Shown piece after piece: positions 45,241 to 56,266 of a stretch of DNA of 64,000 nt. The position numbers were made by a program, and so were the translations under genes. Location of the stretch: contig JASWJB010000145.1 in the NCBI GenBank assembly GCA_032433595.1, positions 1 through 64,000 on the forward strand. The letters run 5' to 3'. The notes under the pieces were generated by a model. The model was given only the letters and a program-made list of their open reading frames with translations. It had not been told where the DNA came from and ran no database searches. Numbering within the stretch: position 1 is the first letter of the stretch; each line of letters opens with the position of its first letter. This stretch comes from Conoideocrella luteorostrata. Lineage: Eukaryota; Ascomycota; Sordariomycetes; Hypocreales; Clavicipitaceae.

Positions 45241-46817
45241 CTACAATAAGCCTTGCTTTTGTAAATCATAGTAAACTTTTTCAGGCATAACATTGCCTTC
45301 GCCGTCTTCCATTTGCACTACGCTGCCTTCATCCATCTTCGATTGCTTCTTCTCTCTCTGAATCTTCTCCCACAGCCTTTGCGCTTCGTCCATCTTGGTA
45401 ATATCTCTGAATAGTGCTGGATTCGTGATACCCAGACATTTCAAATTGTAGATGTGACGAGCTTCATTGAAATGCTTCTCGAACGCTCGGCGACCTTTAT
45501 AAACATAGTTACCGCAGATTTCGCAAGGGAACTCGACGCCCAACCCGTGCAGACGGTATAGCCAGAAAGGAATGGGCTTGCCGTCCCAACCTAGAGGTAC
45601 TTTGAGAGGATTATAAATCTTGTCATCGTCATCACCATCATCACCTTCACCATCCTCGGCGTTTTCTCTTGGCTTCTCGGACTCATTGTACAGATTTTCC
45701 AGTTCCTGTTCACGCTCTCGCTTTGTCATACCTTGTTTTCGCTCGACATTGACGCGGGTATCACTTCGTTCCGTGCTCATTGCACTTGCTAATCGCTTGA
45801 CGCGGTATTCTCGTTCCGCAACTGCTCGTTCCTTTAACCTCAATGATGAAACAACGGCCGATTTGGCATCACCTGACTCGATGGCGGAATCTTGCCGGCG
45901 CTGTTTCCATTGTTCTTCAGCTTTCTTGTGTTTTCGCCCCGTCAAGTGATTGTTGTAAACATTCTCATTCTTGAACTCCTTCTCGCAACATTTGCACCAA
46001 GAAGATTCAGCACTGCTCTGGGTTGTCTTCGCGCCGTTGGTTGCCGGTTCGGTTTGCCAGCCCTCCACCTCATTCTTCTCCCATAATGTGCCAAATTGCT
46101 CGTCAAAAGAAGACAAGATCTTTCCGGCATCTTCTAGGGGTTTTGTTCTTCTCATAAAGTCTTCAAGATATTGCGCCAGCTCTCCCACATAGTTAAAGTA
46201 TTGATCCGTTAATTTTTCGCCACGCTTCACCCCGCAATAGGTAGGGCTAAAGTTGTCAAAGTGCTCTAGATATTGCAAGTACGTGTGACGTTTAACGTTG
46301 GGAAGGTTTAGATAAGAGTCGTAGCACGTGTTGAGGTCGAAAAACCGGCCAAAAGCTTCTTCTCCGGAGAAAATCGAGTCGACTACCGTCGCGACGGGTC
46401 CAGAGGCATCGCCACCGGGCCTCTGCTTGTACCTTTGCTCCGAATTTTCAGCCTGCTCGTTCGGATATCTGGCATGATGCTCGCGAATATCACCAAGCTG
46501 CTTGTAGAATTCATCAAAAGAGTCGCCAGTGCCTAGCTGTTGAATCTCGGCAGCACGAGATCCATTCTCGTCATAGTAAATCTTTAGCAGATCGTTTGAT
46601 TGGTTTTGGATCCGGTCAAGAAGCTGGGCAATCTCATGATCTCGATTCAGGCGGTCGCGGATCTGTTGAGAAAGGATCCTGGTTAACCTCTAGGCATAAG
46701 AATGGAGAACGCTGATGAACTCACATGTTTAGGCTCGTCGCGCACGCGATCTGCGATGCCCTGCTCTAACCGCTCCAAGTCCTCGTGGATATACCGCTGC
46801 TCCTCCAGAATATACAT
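45241..46817 (-). CDS. PRP9: Splicing factor SF3a60 / Prp9 (SF3A subunit 3)
   Basis: Exons 46817-46725 and 46662-45241 give 504 residues, close to human SF3A3. SF3a60 is part of the U2 snRNP and helps bind the branch site. It starts MYILEEQRYIHEDLERLE, then IRDRLNRDHEIAQLLDRI, a coiled segment. A C2H2 finger (SWCKCCEKEFKNENVYNNHL) precedes basic and acidic helical regions, and the conserved C-terminus has FPCEICGNYVYKGRRAFEKH and the Cys/His finger ending RHIYNLKCLGI. The 62-nt intron has gtgagt and aacag ends, between PKH and IRD. A head-to-head start with eIF4A3 lies 369 bp away. Firm. Confidence 0.93.
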
Positions 46818-47186
46818 GTTGCGAAAAAGCGGGCAAGTGAGCGCAGGGATGACGTTGTTTTGCCAGAAATGTAAATTGGCAACAAATGTTGGAAAGTCTG
46901 CTTCGACCTTCTTCCGTGTCCAGCAGCAGAAAAGTTTATTTAGTGGACGTTATGCCCCAATAGCAAATTGGTAGTGCCTCGTTGTACCTACTAAATTAGT
47001 TAGGAGCCGCATGTCAGCCTCTTCCCCAGCTCTTAGCGACATTCTTCCACTGCCATCGGTCGCTGCCGAAGAAAACCCGGCAACTCGCCATTTCGTGTGG
47101 CTTCCAAACTTTTCTTGTAAGCTCTTTCCTTCCACACCTCAGCTCTTTCCCTCAAACATCGGCAAATATTGAAAATCCCAGACAAG
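46818..47186. promoter_or_regulatory. Bidirectional promoter PRP9 / FAL1
   Basis: A 369-bp intergenic gap between head-to-head starts of two RNA-processing genes, too short for another gene. No canonical box stands out. Confidence 0.5.
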
Positions 47187-48516
47187 ATGGCTGAAGGCGC
47201 CGGAGGCATTGACCGCAAGGCGGACGAGAGGATGGAGTTCTCTACCTCCAAAGAGGTCACGGTTCACCCTACTTTTGAGTCCATGTCATTGAAAGGTGAG
47301 TGACTGACTGCTAACCATGAACACCTCTCTATGTGGTGATATTTCATTCTAATCTTTAATTTCAGAAAATCTTCTTCGAGGTATTTATGCCTACGGCTAC
47401 GAATCTCCGTCTGCCGTGCAGTCTCGGGCTATTGTGCAAGTATGCAAGGGACGCGACACTATCGCGCAAGCCCAGTCAGGTACTGGCAAGACCGCGACTT
47501 TCTCTATCAGCATGCTCCAAGTCATTGACACAGCCGTGCGCGAGACACAAGCTTTGGTGCTGTCCCCGACTCGTGAATTAGCAACTCAAATTCAGTCCGT
47601 TGTGATGGCTTTGGGCGACTACATGAATGTTCAATGCCACGCGTGTATTGGTGGCACAAACGTTGGCGAAGATATTCGCAAACTCGACTATGGTCAACAC
47701 ATTGTTTCGGGCACCCCTGGCCGCGTGGCCGACATGATTCGAAGACGACACTTGCGAACAAGACATATCAAAATGCTCGTGTTGGACGAAGCTGACGAGC
47801 TGCTCAACAAAGGTTTCCGAGAGCAAATTTACGACGTTTATCGATACCTGCCTCCTGCTACGCAAGTTGTAGTGGTCAGCGCTACCCTGCCCTACGACGT
47901 CTTGGATATGACTACGAAGTTCATGACCGACCCTGTCAGAATCCTCGTTAAGCGTGACGAGTTGACATTGGAAGGCCTAAAACAGTACTTCATTGCAGTT
48001 GAGAAGGAGGACTGGAAGTTTGATACCCTTTGCGACCTGTACGACACCTTGACTATTACACAAGCCGTTATTTTCTGCAATACTCGCCGCAAGGTCGACT
48101 GGCTTACCGAAAAGATGCGTGAGGCCAACTTCACCGTGAGCAGCATGCATGGTGATATGCCGCAGAAGGAACGTGACAGTATCATGCAAGATTTCCGACA
48201 GGGCAACAGCCGAGTTTTGATCTCAACTGACGTATGGGCTCGTGGCATTGATGTGCAGCAAGTCAGCCTGGTTATCAACTACGACTTGCCTAGCAATCGT
48301 GAGAATTATATCCACCGCATTGGTCGAAGTGGTCGTTTCGGCCGCAAGGGTGTCGCCATCAACTTTGTAACTACAGAAGATGTGCGCATTTTGCGAGATA
48401 TTGAGTGTAAGCATTGGCTACAAATGCGAAAACGAGGCTGAACTAATTATTTGACAGTGTATTACTCGACTCAAATCGATGAAATGCCGATGAATGTGGC
48501 CGATCTTATCGCATAG
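47187..48516 (+). CDS. FAL1: DEAD-box helicase eIF4A3/Fal1
   Basis: Exons 47187-47295, 47366-48406 and 48458-48516 give 402 residues. eIF4A3 is the exon-junction-complex helicase; Fal1 acts in 18S rRNA processing. After [11 protein letters not shown] come the Q-motif region [28 protein letters not shown] near residue 81, VLDEADELL near 203, [20 protein letters not shown] near 334, and [13 protein letters not shown]. It ends [17 protein letters not shown], which separates it from general eIF4A. Introns are 70 and 51 nt; the second uses donor gtaagc within IELYYST and closes with an ACTAAT branch. Codon use is typical of expressed genes. Firm. Confidence 0.95.
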
Positions 48517-48976
48517 AGCGTGTCAGCCAGCGAACAGGCGCTGAGCCCGACGCTCCAAATTCTATCACGTCATATATAGAGAAAATGTAAAGACCTCGAC
48601 ACGAACGGCGTGCCGAGAATGTGGTGTGGAGGAACGGGCCCTTGTAGTGCAATAGGTTAGTTTTTCACCTCTACGATCTTTCGCGTAGCTTTCGAACTAA
48701 CCACAATCGAGATTTATAGATTGTTATGGGAGATTACCAGGATGTGGAGTTAATGTTTTGGTGTCGATATGGACAAAGGGAAATCATGCCTTTGACTCAT
48801 CTCGTGATCTTACTCAGACTAGACTTCGGACTATTCAATCAGCTCGCTCGACATGCATATATTGTTCCAGCACTGGGAAGACCATTCGCTGAACCTGCGA
48901 TGCGTAACGCTGTGCCTGAATCATGATAATGCATGGCAATCGTGAAATCGGTATACATGTCTTGTAGTCTCATCTC
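48517..48976. other. Convergent 3' region
   Basis: 460 bp between the ends of FAL1 and the DUF7730-like gene. No gene is recognised. Confidence 0.5.
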
Positions 48977-50317
48977 TCATGAAGCACCCCCTTTTTTTGC
49001 ATCGTGCTGCACCCTTTTTCTTTCTTTGGACCGCAACTCTGCAGCCTCCTTCGCAGCACTTTGTACATCCTTTCGCTGCTCCCTGGCAGCCGCTCTATGT
49101 GTATCTCTCAACTCCAGCCGACGTAACCTACGCTCCGCCAAGCCTGTTTCATACTCCTGCTGTTTTTGCAGTTCCACCTCTTCCCGTGCCATTTTCTTCC
49201 TCTCTTTCCCCCTCTGGACGACCTCATGCTGAGCAGCTGTCAAGCCATTGATATCTCTTTGCCGCCTATCCAAAGCTATCTTATGCTTCACGACTTTACG
49301 CCTAGTAGCTCCACTGATAGGCAAGCCAAAGAACTCAACTGCAGTTTTTTCCCCGGTGGGCAGAACAACTTGACGCACACTACTATGCTCGTTAAGATCA
49401 GGTGCCAACTTGAACGTATGTCTCCAGAACTCCAACCGAGAGAGTTCGGCGCCAAGGAACTGGATCTTAACGGCAGTATCGACGTGAACCCTGAAATTGT
49501 ACTCCAGATCTCGGAGCAACTCCGTAAGGCTTTCTTCGGACTTGAAATCTTCCCATGAAACCCTCCGTGAGCACTTGACGTACGTGGCACCGCCACGGCC
49601 GTAATTCAACCCAGGAAGAAATAAACGACCCCTATAGAGGTTCCCGTAGTAAGGTATAAACTGCGCTAGCGTCAAGTGGCGCAGCTTCGTGCCTGATGAT
49701 GCCATCTTTTGAAGCACATCACTGGGTGTACGTTTAAGAGGATCCTGGGGCATTTCCAAGTGTTCCAGCGCCTCACATTCCAGCAGGAGGTCCCAGAACG
49801 GACCCAAATATACGGACGAACATCGCCAGAGATATCGCACCCGTGGCAGTTGCCATGATTTTCCGTCATCGCCCAGAAGGCTGATAGAGCGAATGATCTT
49901 TCGTTGCTCGCTGCGAAGCTGATGCCCGACTGCGATGACGAATTCCCAGCCACTTAGGAAGCAGAATGTGTTGCCCGACCAGAACATTGGGGAGGCTTCC
50001 AAAGAGATTTGCCGGCAGGTTTGAAGGAGAGAGAGCCCTTTGCGTTTCGCACATGAGCATTTCGTATCCGTGGCTATCCGGTGCGGGCTCGGGTACAGCC
50101 AGACGTTAGTTTGAAGGAATGGTGGGATCTCGATGTCGGTTTTGTTGGTTGGTTTGTGCGGGCAATTTGGCTCGTGAGTCTTCTTCCATCGCAGAGGTTC
50201 GATGAGTGCGAGCTCGTATATACGTTTACGGATCTCGTAGGGGAGATGGCGAAATGTGAGCTTCTTGGGGCGTGGTGTTTGCCAAGGCACCGGTGGGATG
50301 GTGAGGACCTGCGGCAT
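48977..50317 (-). CDS. DUF7730/F-box-like fungal protein
   Basis: A single exon of 446 residues. The N-terminus has FRHLPYEIRKRIYELALIEP, an F-box-like helix seen in many fungal proteins, followed by LLQTCRQISLEASPMFWSGN, the pattern of the DUF7730 family. The middle is a mixed alpha/beta region with Trp/Tyr-rich segments. The C-terminal 100 residues form a highly charged Arg/Lys/Glu coiled coil (about 345-440), ending in a basic tail. Its role is unknown; an adaptor function is only a guess. The start is a proper ATG and the frame is complete. Confidence 0.8.
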   Translation of the reverse strand: MPQVLTIPPVPWQTPRPKKLTFRHLPYEIRKRIYELALIEPLRWKKTHEPNCPHKPTNKTDIEIPPFLQTNVWLYPSPHRIATDTKCSCAKRKGLSLLQTCRQISLEASPMFWSGNTFCFLSGWEFVIAVGHQLRSEQRKIIRSISLLGDDGKSWQLPRVRYLWRCSSVYLGPFWDLLLECEALEHLEMPQDPLKRTPSDVLQKMASSGTKLRHLTLAQFIPYYGNLYRGRLFLPGLNYGRGGATYVKCSRRVSWEDFKSEESLTELLRDLEYNFRVHVDTAVKIQFLGAELSRLEFWRHTFKLAPDLNEHSSVRQVVLPTGEKTAVEFFGLPISGATRRKVVKHKIALDRRQRDINGLTAAQHEVVQRGKERKKMAREEVELQKQQEYETGLAERRLRRLELRDTHRAAAREQRKDVQSAAKEAAELRSKERKRVQHDAKKGGAS

Positions 50318-50905
50318 GACTTTGATGCGGAGATTCGAGCTGAAGACGACTTATAAAAGCAAGCTTATCCACGAATCGGACTGACTGGAAGAAGGCAACA
50401 ATAAACGAGGCTTTCTGCAATAGCTAACGGCCTGCAATTTTGTAATTTGAGAAGAAATAATGAAGCGTGCCTGAGTGCCGCAGCGGTTATTGACTCACAC
50501 ACACACCATTTGAGCAACTGTTTGCCTCACACGAACGCCCGAAGTTAGGCAGAAGGCGAGTTGGCCGAAGGCATGCAGCCACAGGCCGTCGGCCCTCCAC
50601 GCTCCCCTCTTTATCTTCATGCCCGACCAACGAATCTCGACCTGTTGCTTCTCTGTGTAACATGCAAGGTAATGCATGATTCCTACGAGCATTGATCACA
50701 GTGTTGGAGGTTGGTCCGGCGACTCTATGCATACTCGCTGCAATTGGCGGCTGCAGATTACACGCGTCTGCCTAGTCACGCAACACGAAACAATACAGCA
50801 TAGCTGCATTTGCTGCCAGGAAGAAGCATATGATCTATCATACATCAATAACTTATCGGAGAGATACGCTCTAGAAGACAAAATCACCGGGTACCGCTAT
50901 TGACC
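50318..50905. promoter_or_regulatory. Divergent promoter region, DUF7730 gene / barstar-like gene
   Basis: 588 bp between the two starts. It has a CA run near 50498-50510. No gene is recognised. Confidence 0.4.
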
Positions 50906-51295
50906 ATGACCAGGGTGTATGTGCTGGATGGCACCGAAATCAAGAGCCTAGACGACTTCTGGAAAGAAATCGGTGAAGCGGTCAACGGCCCTGGAGGCTA
51001 TTTTGGGCGGAATTTGGATTCCTTTCACGACTGTCTGCGTGGTGGGGGATTTGGAACTCCCGCCGACGGCAACTTCTGCTTCGAATGGCAAGGTCACGAA
51101 GTCTCACGGCAGCACCTGGGATATGAGGCCACCGTGCGAGAGCTGCAGGTTCGGCTCGCACGGTGCCATGAATCGAACCGGCCAATGGTGCTACGTGAGC
51201 TGCAAACTGCTGAGGCGGGACAGGGCAAGACCGTGTTTGACTGGTTGGTGGATATTATGTATAATATGAACCCGACTATTTTGCGGCTGACCTGA
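50906..51295 (+). CDS. Barstar-family (barnase-inhibitor-like) protein
   Basis: A single exon of 129 residues from ATG 50906; the only earlier start in frame is TTG 50900. Barstar binds and blocks the extracellular ribonuclease barnase in Bacillus, and many bacteria carry longer relatives. Visible family features are a short strand and helix (TRVYVLDGTEIKSLDDFWKE), then GGYFGRNLDSFHDCLRGG, which matches the conserved segment that ends in the inhibitory helix. They are followed by GTPADGNFCFEW and LGYEATVRELQVRLARCH, then GKTVFDWLVDI, resembling bacterial, particularly actinobacterial, versions I remember. There is no intron, signal peptide or membrane segment, so it should be cytosolic. Bacterial origin by transfer is inferred. 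No barnase-like gene is visible nearby. Confidence 0.82.
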   Translation: MTRVYVLDGTEIKSLDDFWKEIGEAVNGPGGYFGRNLDSFHDCLRGGGFGTPADGNFCFEWQGHEVSRQHLGYEATVRELQVRLARCHESNRPMVLRELQTAEAGQGKTVFDWLVDIMYNMNPTILRLT

Positions 51296-52696
51296 ACAGC
51301 TGTGTATTATCATCACAATGCTATGATATTAATGAGATGGTCAACTGGCGTAATAGTATATCTTAGACTGCTCTTTTCATAGACTGTAGATGAAGATGCC
51401 TGACTGATACCCAAATGGCCTTGCGTAACCCTCACATACCCCAGCTTGTCTTCATCCTAATTATCCCATGCAATAGTCTTGAACCGGAGTCTCTGCCATC
51501 TGAAACTATCGGCTTGATTAATGCTCTGCACTTGTCTCATCTACTCTCAATTCTGCACTAGGCGTCACCCACGCCTGGTACCAAACAGTATCAGCGTCAT
51601 GGAATACTCCGTTACTCCCAAGACCATATTCTCCTAGAGAAAGATCCCCTTGACCTCGTTCACTGCCACAACTTTCGCACAGCATTCTAGCTATAAAGTT
51701 GATCTTGCTGCACCGTGGATAATGCCCTCTGGCTTTGGCGCAGGTCCAGCGCCGTGTTATGCCGTAATCGATCTTGTAGAGCCGCGGCTTGAGCCCATTA
51801 GGTTGCATGATGTTGCTTGCGCGAGAGACGTTCTCTTGAACTAGGTCCTAGTTTCCTCCTTTCTTTTCTTTCTCTTTTTACGTTTCGTTTTATGCTTTTT
51901 TTATGGGTTGTGTTGAGGAATTATTGATGTAGATCTCGGGCGACGGTATCGAGAGGTAAGCGGATAAACGCCGTCCAGAGCATTATCATGTTCAGATATA
52001 GGCCGGATGAGAGGAAAGTCGAGTGAGGCCAAGAAGCAACTGTGAACGAGCTGAAATTTCGGGGCCTAGACAGCCGGGTCTCTTTAATGAAGGGCATACT
52101 CTCAGTGCCGCCTGACAAGTGGACAATTATACAACGCTGATTGCCCGTCGACCGAGTGACCATTCACCGGTGTCGTGTAGTCTGAATCACTACACATGGA
52201 ACAAGTTTGCTTTCAGGCCTTGCATTCAATGGGTTACAGAGTTGGTACAATGAATACACGGCAATTAAAGGCTAGACTTTTTTCCCGGATCGAGCGTTGC
52301 GTTCGTTGCCAACAGGCAGGGAAATGGACCGGTGCCATTCACGCAACGTATGTTCATAAACACAACGACTTCGTCACAATATTAGCCGTTTGTTAAACGC
52401 TACCGCCGTTTCAGTCTCTTATGATGAGTGACTCACGGTGACCTAGTGCACTGCCTCGAAGTGCCACCCTGCAATGGAGGACTCGTAGGCTGTACTTACA
52501 CAAGAGTTTTACAGAGAGTGGTACGCTAACTAGTACAGTAGCAGTACGGAGGGAGATTTTCAGATAATATCGTCGGCAGAGTAAAAAGTGTTCAGCAAAC
52601 CACGACATGCAATATGGCTACGACATTGCTTCGGTTGGCGGTCTTGTTCCACAAACTAGATTCGGACTTAGCTGCAACTATCACTTACAATCACTA
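51296..52696. other. Convergent region, possible small ORF
   Basis: It lies between the barstar-like gene and the secreted-protein gene. A 96-codon minus-strand frame (51808-51518) has a real ATG and four Cys residues, with LCESCGSERG, but no family is recognised and it contains the intergenic TAACGGAGTATT motif, which argues against coding. A T/C-rich run lies at 51850-51905. Confidence 0.4.
51518..51808 (-). CDS. Doubtful 96-aa ORF
   Basis: It starts MQPNGLKPRLYKIDY and ends SAELRVDETSAEH. It has a CxxC pair near residues 44-47, no signal peptide and no recognised homologue. Its frame runs through a copy of the intergenic TACGGAGTA-type motif, which is otherwise absent from coding regions. 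It may be spurious. Confidence 0.2.
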   Translation of the reverse strand: MQPNGLKPRLYKIDYGITRRWTCAKARGHYPRCSKINFIARMLCESCGSERGQGDLSLGEYGLGSNGVFHDADTVWYQAWVTPSAELRVDETSAEH

Positions 52697-53365
52697 TCAC
52701 AACACATCGCCGGCAGTATGCATAGGGAACACGCACACTCCATCCCTCACATCCGTACAACAAACCACTAGCGACTCGTCGCCGTGCTCCCTCCCCTTGG
52801 CCAACCTGGCGAACAGCGTCACATCCACGCAAGTATATGGCAAAGGCTCATCGCCCCCTTGCCTGTAAAGAAGCTGTGCCACAGCTTCCCCTCTAACCCT
52901 CCTCGGGCACACATAAAACGTGCCATTGCGAGCATGAACCAGCTGTGGTCCATCACCCACATATGCCACGCCCACGTGTGACGTCCCCTTCCTGCAGTCC
53001 ATGCTCAAGTCTCTTCCGCCATGGCCGCCTTTTGGAATCAATAAGCTTCTCGTTGTGTTACCTCGATGGTGTTGTATTTCTGCTGTTGTAGGGTTGAAGA
53101 AGAAAGTCGTTCCGCTCGTACTGCTGCTGCCGTTCACACCAGAGGGTCTTCTGAGAAGCAATGGCTCGTGGCAGCCAGACACTGGAAGCGCGACGACTTC
53201 CCAGTTCTCGATGCCGGCAGCGAATCTTGTGATATTCGGGGACGTTACGTGCGCGATAAGGTTGAAGTTGTGTGAGAGAGCTGGCAGGTTGGCTGGTGTT
53301 ATTAGTTGAGCTGCGCTAGTTGCCAGGATGGCATATGCGGCCAAAAAGCTGTTGAATGTAGGCAT
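52697..53365 (-). CDS. Small secreted fungal protein (DUF7907-like)
   Basis: A single exon of 222 residues. A signal peptide, MPTFNSFLAAYAILATSAAQ, is followed by LSHNFNLIAHVTSPNITRFA, then a segment with an Asn-rich, Ser/Thr-rich loop and several possible N-glycosylation sites (NIT, NGS, NTT, NGT). The body has paired Cys residues and FYVCPRRV near residue 160, with CVDV, CCTD and CVFP near the C-terminus. The shape resembles the fungal secreted DUF7907-type proteins I remember, but this is tentative. Function is unknown. It has a clean ATG and no internal stops. Confidence 0.7.
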   Translation of the reverse strand: MPTFNSFLAAYAILATSAAQLITPANLPALSHNFNLIAHVTSPNITRFAAGIENWEVVALPVSGCHEPLLLRRPSGVNGSSSTSGTTFFFNPTTAEIQHHRGNTTRSLLIPKGGHGGRDLSMDCRKGTSHVGVAYVGDGPQLVHARNGTFYVCPRRVRGEAVAQLLYRQGGDEPLPYTCVDVTLFARLAKGREHGDESLVVCCTDVRDGVCVFPMHTAGDVL

Positions 53366-53703
53366 TTGTGTTGAACGGTCGAGGCAACGGTAGAAATATC
53401 AAAATACGTTTTATCGTGATTCAATCTGAGTTGCTTCTTTTTCGTTTTGTTCTGGTTTCCATTGCGTGTATTATACGTCAGCTTAACACGCTGGTCGCGA
53501 GGCATAGGAATGCAAGACGCCGCGTTTTCATCCCTTCACAAGTGGCGACCGGCCGCAAAATTACCTTTCTAGAGTAAACCTGAGATCCTTCAGTAAGGGA
53601 CTGTTTCAAATGATGTCATTTGGAATTTCTGGCTGGATTTGCTAGGCATTCAATACGGATGCCGATATGTTTGGACAAGGAGCCGCGGCGTGCAAGTGCG
53701 GAT

Positions 53704-54145
53704 TCATTTTCGGTAACACTCTCCAAAACCCTTTGTCAACTTGGAAAATTTTCTTATGGCAAGGGAAAGGGCAAAGTCATCATCTGAGTCTGCAGCGAGC
53801 GATGGCGTGACTTTCATCTTGAAGGCCGCAGCTGGATTGAAATGAGTATTTGACGATGCACTGTTATCGAATGTCGGAGAAGTACCACTCCAAGTAGCCA
53901 ATGCATCTTGACCGGACTCCAAGAAGCTTGCGATCTACAAACCTTCAGTACAAGATACTCAGTGAACCTGCAGAAATCAGCAAAGCTTCATGCACAACTA
54001 TTGCTGCATATGTGTTAAACGCCGAAATGTTCGAGTCCATGGTTAGCATGGTAGTCATAGCCTGGGCGCAGGCAGACATCATACAGCCACAACATGAGTC
54101 GTCCTCCAGGTCAGCAGGATCGCAACGGTGACGAGTCAGAAGCAT
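53704..54145 (-). pseudogene. Possible gene relic, unknown family
   Basis: Two adjacent minus-strand frames, 54145-53945 and 53922-53704, look coding in composition. The first has CCGCMMSACAQAMTTML and AFNTYAAIVVHEALLI, the second KVTPSLAADSDDDFALSLA. They are about 30 nt apart, too short for a normal intron. This could be a frameshifted C-terminal fragment, perhaps of a fungal transcription factor, but the family is not established. Confidence 0.25.
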
Positions 54146-56004
54146 GGCATTTAGTAGACTAGCGCAAGTCTCCCCTTGACCACTGCTGCTCAGGTTTTGT
54201 AGGTATTAAGGGGGACAAATGCCAGTTTGTCGACATCTATCGAGCAACCGGTTTTTACCTCTCATCTCAACGAGTCAGTACCGCCAGCGTAGCCGACCGA
54301 CAGAGATGGTAGCCCCAATAAATAACCCACATGTCCGTCGCTGTTGATTATATAATACGACATCTCAGGATATATGTCATTCCCTTGCAGACCTCCGTAT
54401 TGTACAACATGTCAGATGCTTTGGATGCTCAGGCAAGCCCCGTTTCGTAGCCTACCAGTCACGACTGAGACGTGACAAACCGTCTCAGCTGATTGCCGTA
54501 GTGCTAAATGGCGACGGTGGGAAAGCGTTAGATGCATAAGACTCTTAATTTCGTTCGCTAGAAGGATGGATGCCCCCCTGATAGGCGAACCCCCCCGTTC
54601 GGCTGTGTGGCACAAGGCTCCGAGCCCCCTGCTTGGAGAATGATGGTGGTGCTTGCATATCATTATCGTGATTGACTGCCGTTACCTCAACGCACAGATG
54701 AGAGCAGTCCGTGGTCCGTACAATATTGTCTACGGAATACCTAGACAAGCTATTGTATTAAAAAGGCCGGTCATGCCAATATGTCGTATTTTTGGCCTTG
54801 GTGGAGGATGCATGCATGTCTGCATGCTCGCATTATCGTCCGGGAGCAGGGGGACGAACCTGGTGGTGCCTTGTTTTGGCATTCCAATCTTTCCTCTTCG
54901 GCGGACGCCAAAATGAGATCTCCACCAAGCCTGGGTTGTTGCTTCTTTCTTGCTTGACTGAATTTGAGCAAGCACGCACGAACTGGAGTAAAGGAAACGG
55001 CCAATAGCAATATACCAAGTAACCACTTATGTCTTACGTACCCCGAGGAACGCAGGGTCCAAGTGTTCGATGGGCCAAACTTGAACACTTTTTGCAACGG
55101 AGTGGACCAACTAACGGGATCAAACTTCTGCTGAGATGGGCTGCCCCTGCCAGAATGCGCTGGGATTGTGTGTAGTATGTTAGTTGCTCCGTATGTAAAA
55201 CAATAGTTAGTTACGGAGTGGCGGCGCACCGAGATACTTATTGGTCGTTGCTCCGTACTTGAGTAGGTACATATGTAACCGCGTCGGTACCTGGCGTGCT
55301 AGGCTGGTGGCACTCCGTACTCAATACGGACTGCAAGTGTGCGAAACCATCAATCTAAACAAGACAGGTCTTGCACGGCATCCAACGTGCCAATTTAGGC
55401 TGCTCAACAAGTACTTACCCAACTAACCCAGCCTGGTGGGGAGTTTTGGCCGCTGTCTTGGGTCGCATTGCTCCGTACACCTGCTGCTATTGCGTTGCAC
55501 ATGCATGAATGAATAATCATTGTCGACTCACACTTGCTTTATCTCTCCAGAGCCTCATTGTGGAAGGGGAGGCAGTTCGGCCCTTTCTTTTCGCTTCTCT
55601 CTATCGCAGTACATGCCCGGGTGCCAGAATGGCTGTCTACTCCGACGCAATCGTTACGACGTGAAATGATTGGTAGTTGGCTTGAGTGGCCCTGTCAACA
55701 TTAATGTACTGTCCCGTCGATGGCATCGGACGGCCCGCCTCATGTCATGTCAATCCATGTATATAAATGGCAGAAAAATTCTTGGCGCCTTTAGATAGCG
55801 GCCTCGTGAAAAATCGACATCTACCTCCTTGCGGCCAGCTTCAAGGCGATCAGATATGGCCAAGCCTGGCATCGATGTTATTTTGTTCGCATCATAGGTA
55901 CGGGGCGAACAAAGCGTTTGCCGGTAGGTAGTACGTACTAAGCAACTGGCCATCAAACGGAGTGTAAGACAGACGAACCTCAACCAAAAGCACCCCACAT
56001 CTTT

Positions 56005-56096
56005 CCTTGCCTTGCCTTGCAGTGCCTCGACTTGCCTCGACTTGCCTCTGACCTGCCACTGACCCTGCTCTGACATGCCCTGACCTGCCTGCTTGG
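56005..56096 (+). repeat. Degenerate CTTGCCTCGA-type repeat
   Basis: About 90 nt of pyrimidine-rich short repeats, with CCTTG three times in a row, then CTTGCCTCGA twice, and diverged GACCTGCC copies. No coding sense. Confidence 0.75.
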
Positions 56097-56224
56097 ACGG
56101 CTAAGCCATCGGGTAATGTCATTTTTCATGCACCCCAGGTGCCATTCGCAGGCAGGCACATGCTTTGCAAACGCCTGCACCTCCTGTTTGTCGTCTGGTC
56201 CCGGTATCCTAGTCATGCTCCCAC

Positions 56225-56266
56225 GCTCCACGCTCCATGCTCCACGCTCCATGCTCCTTGCTCCAC
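56225..56266 (+). repeat. Six 7-nt tandem repeats GCTCCAY
   Basis: Units alternate GCTCCAC and GCTCCAT, with one GCTCCTT. The tract is 42 nt long and clean in phase. Confidence 0.85.

Noticed and set aside
46950..47260. Minus-strand frames overlapping the FAL1 start
   Set aside because: They run antisense to FAL1 exon 1 and its promoter, shadows of that coding sequence.
50318..52696. A barnase-like ribonuclease gene as partner of the barstar-like gene
   Set aside because: No frame on either strand around it reads like a microbial ribonuclease; the 96-codon frame at 51518-51808 does not.
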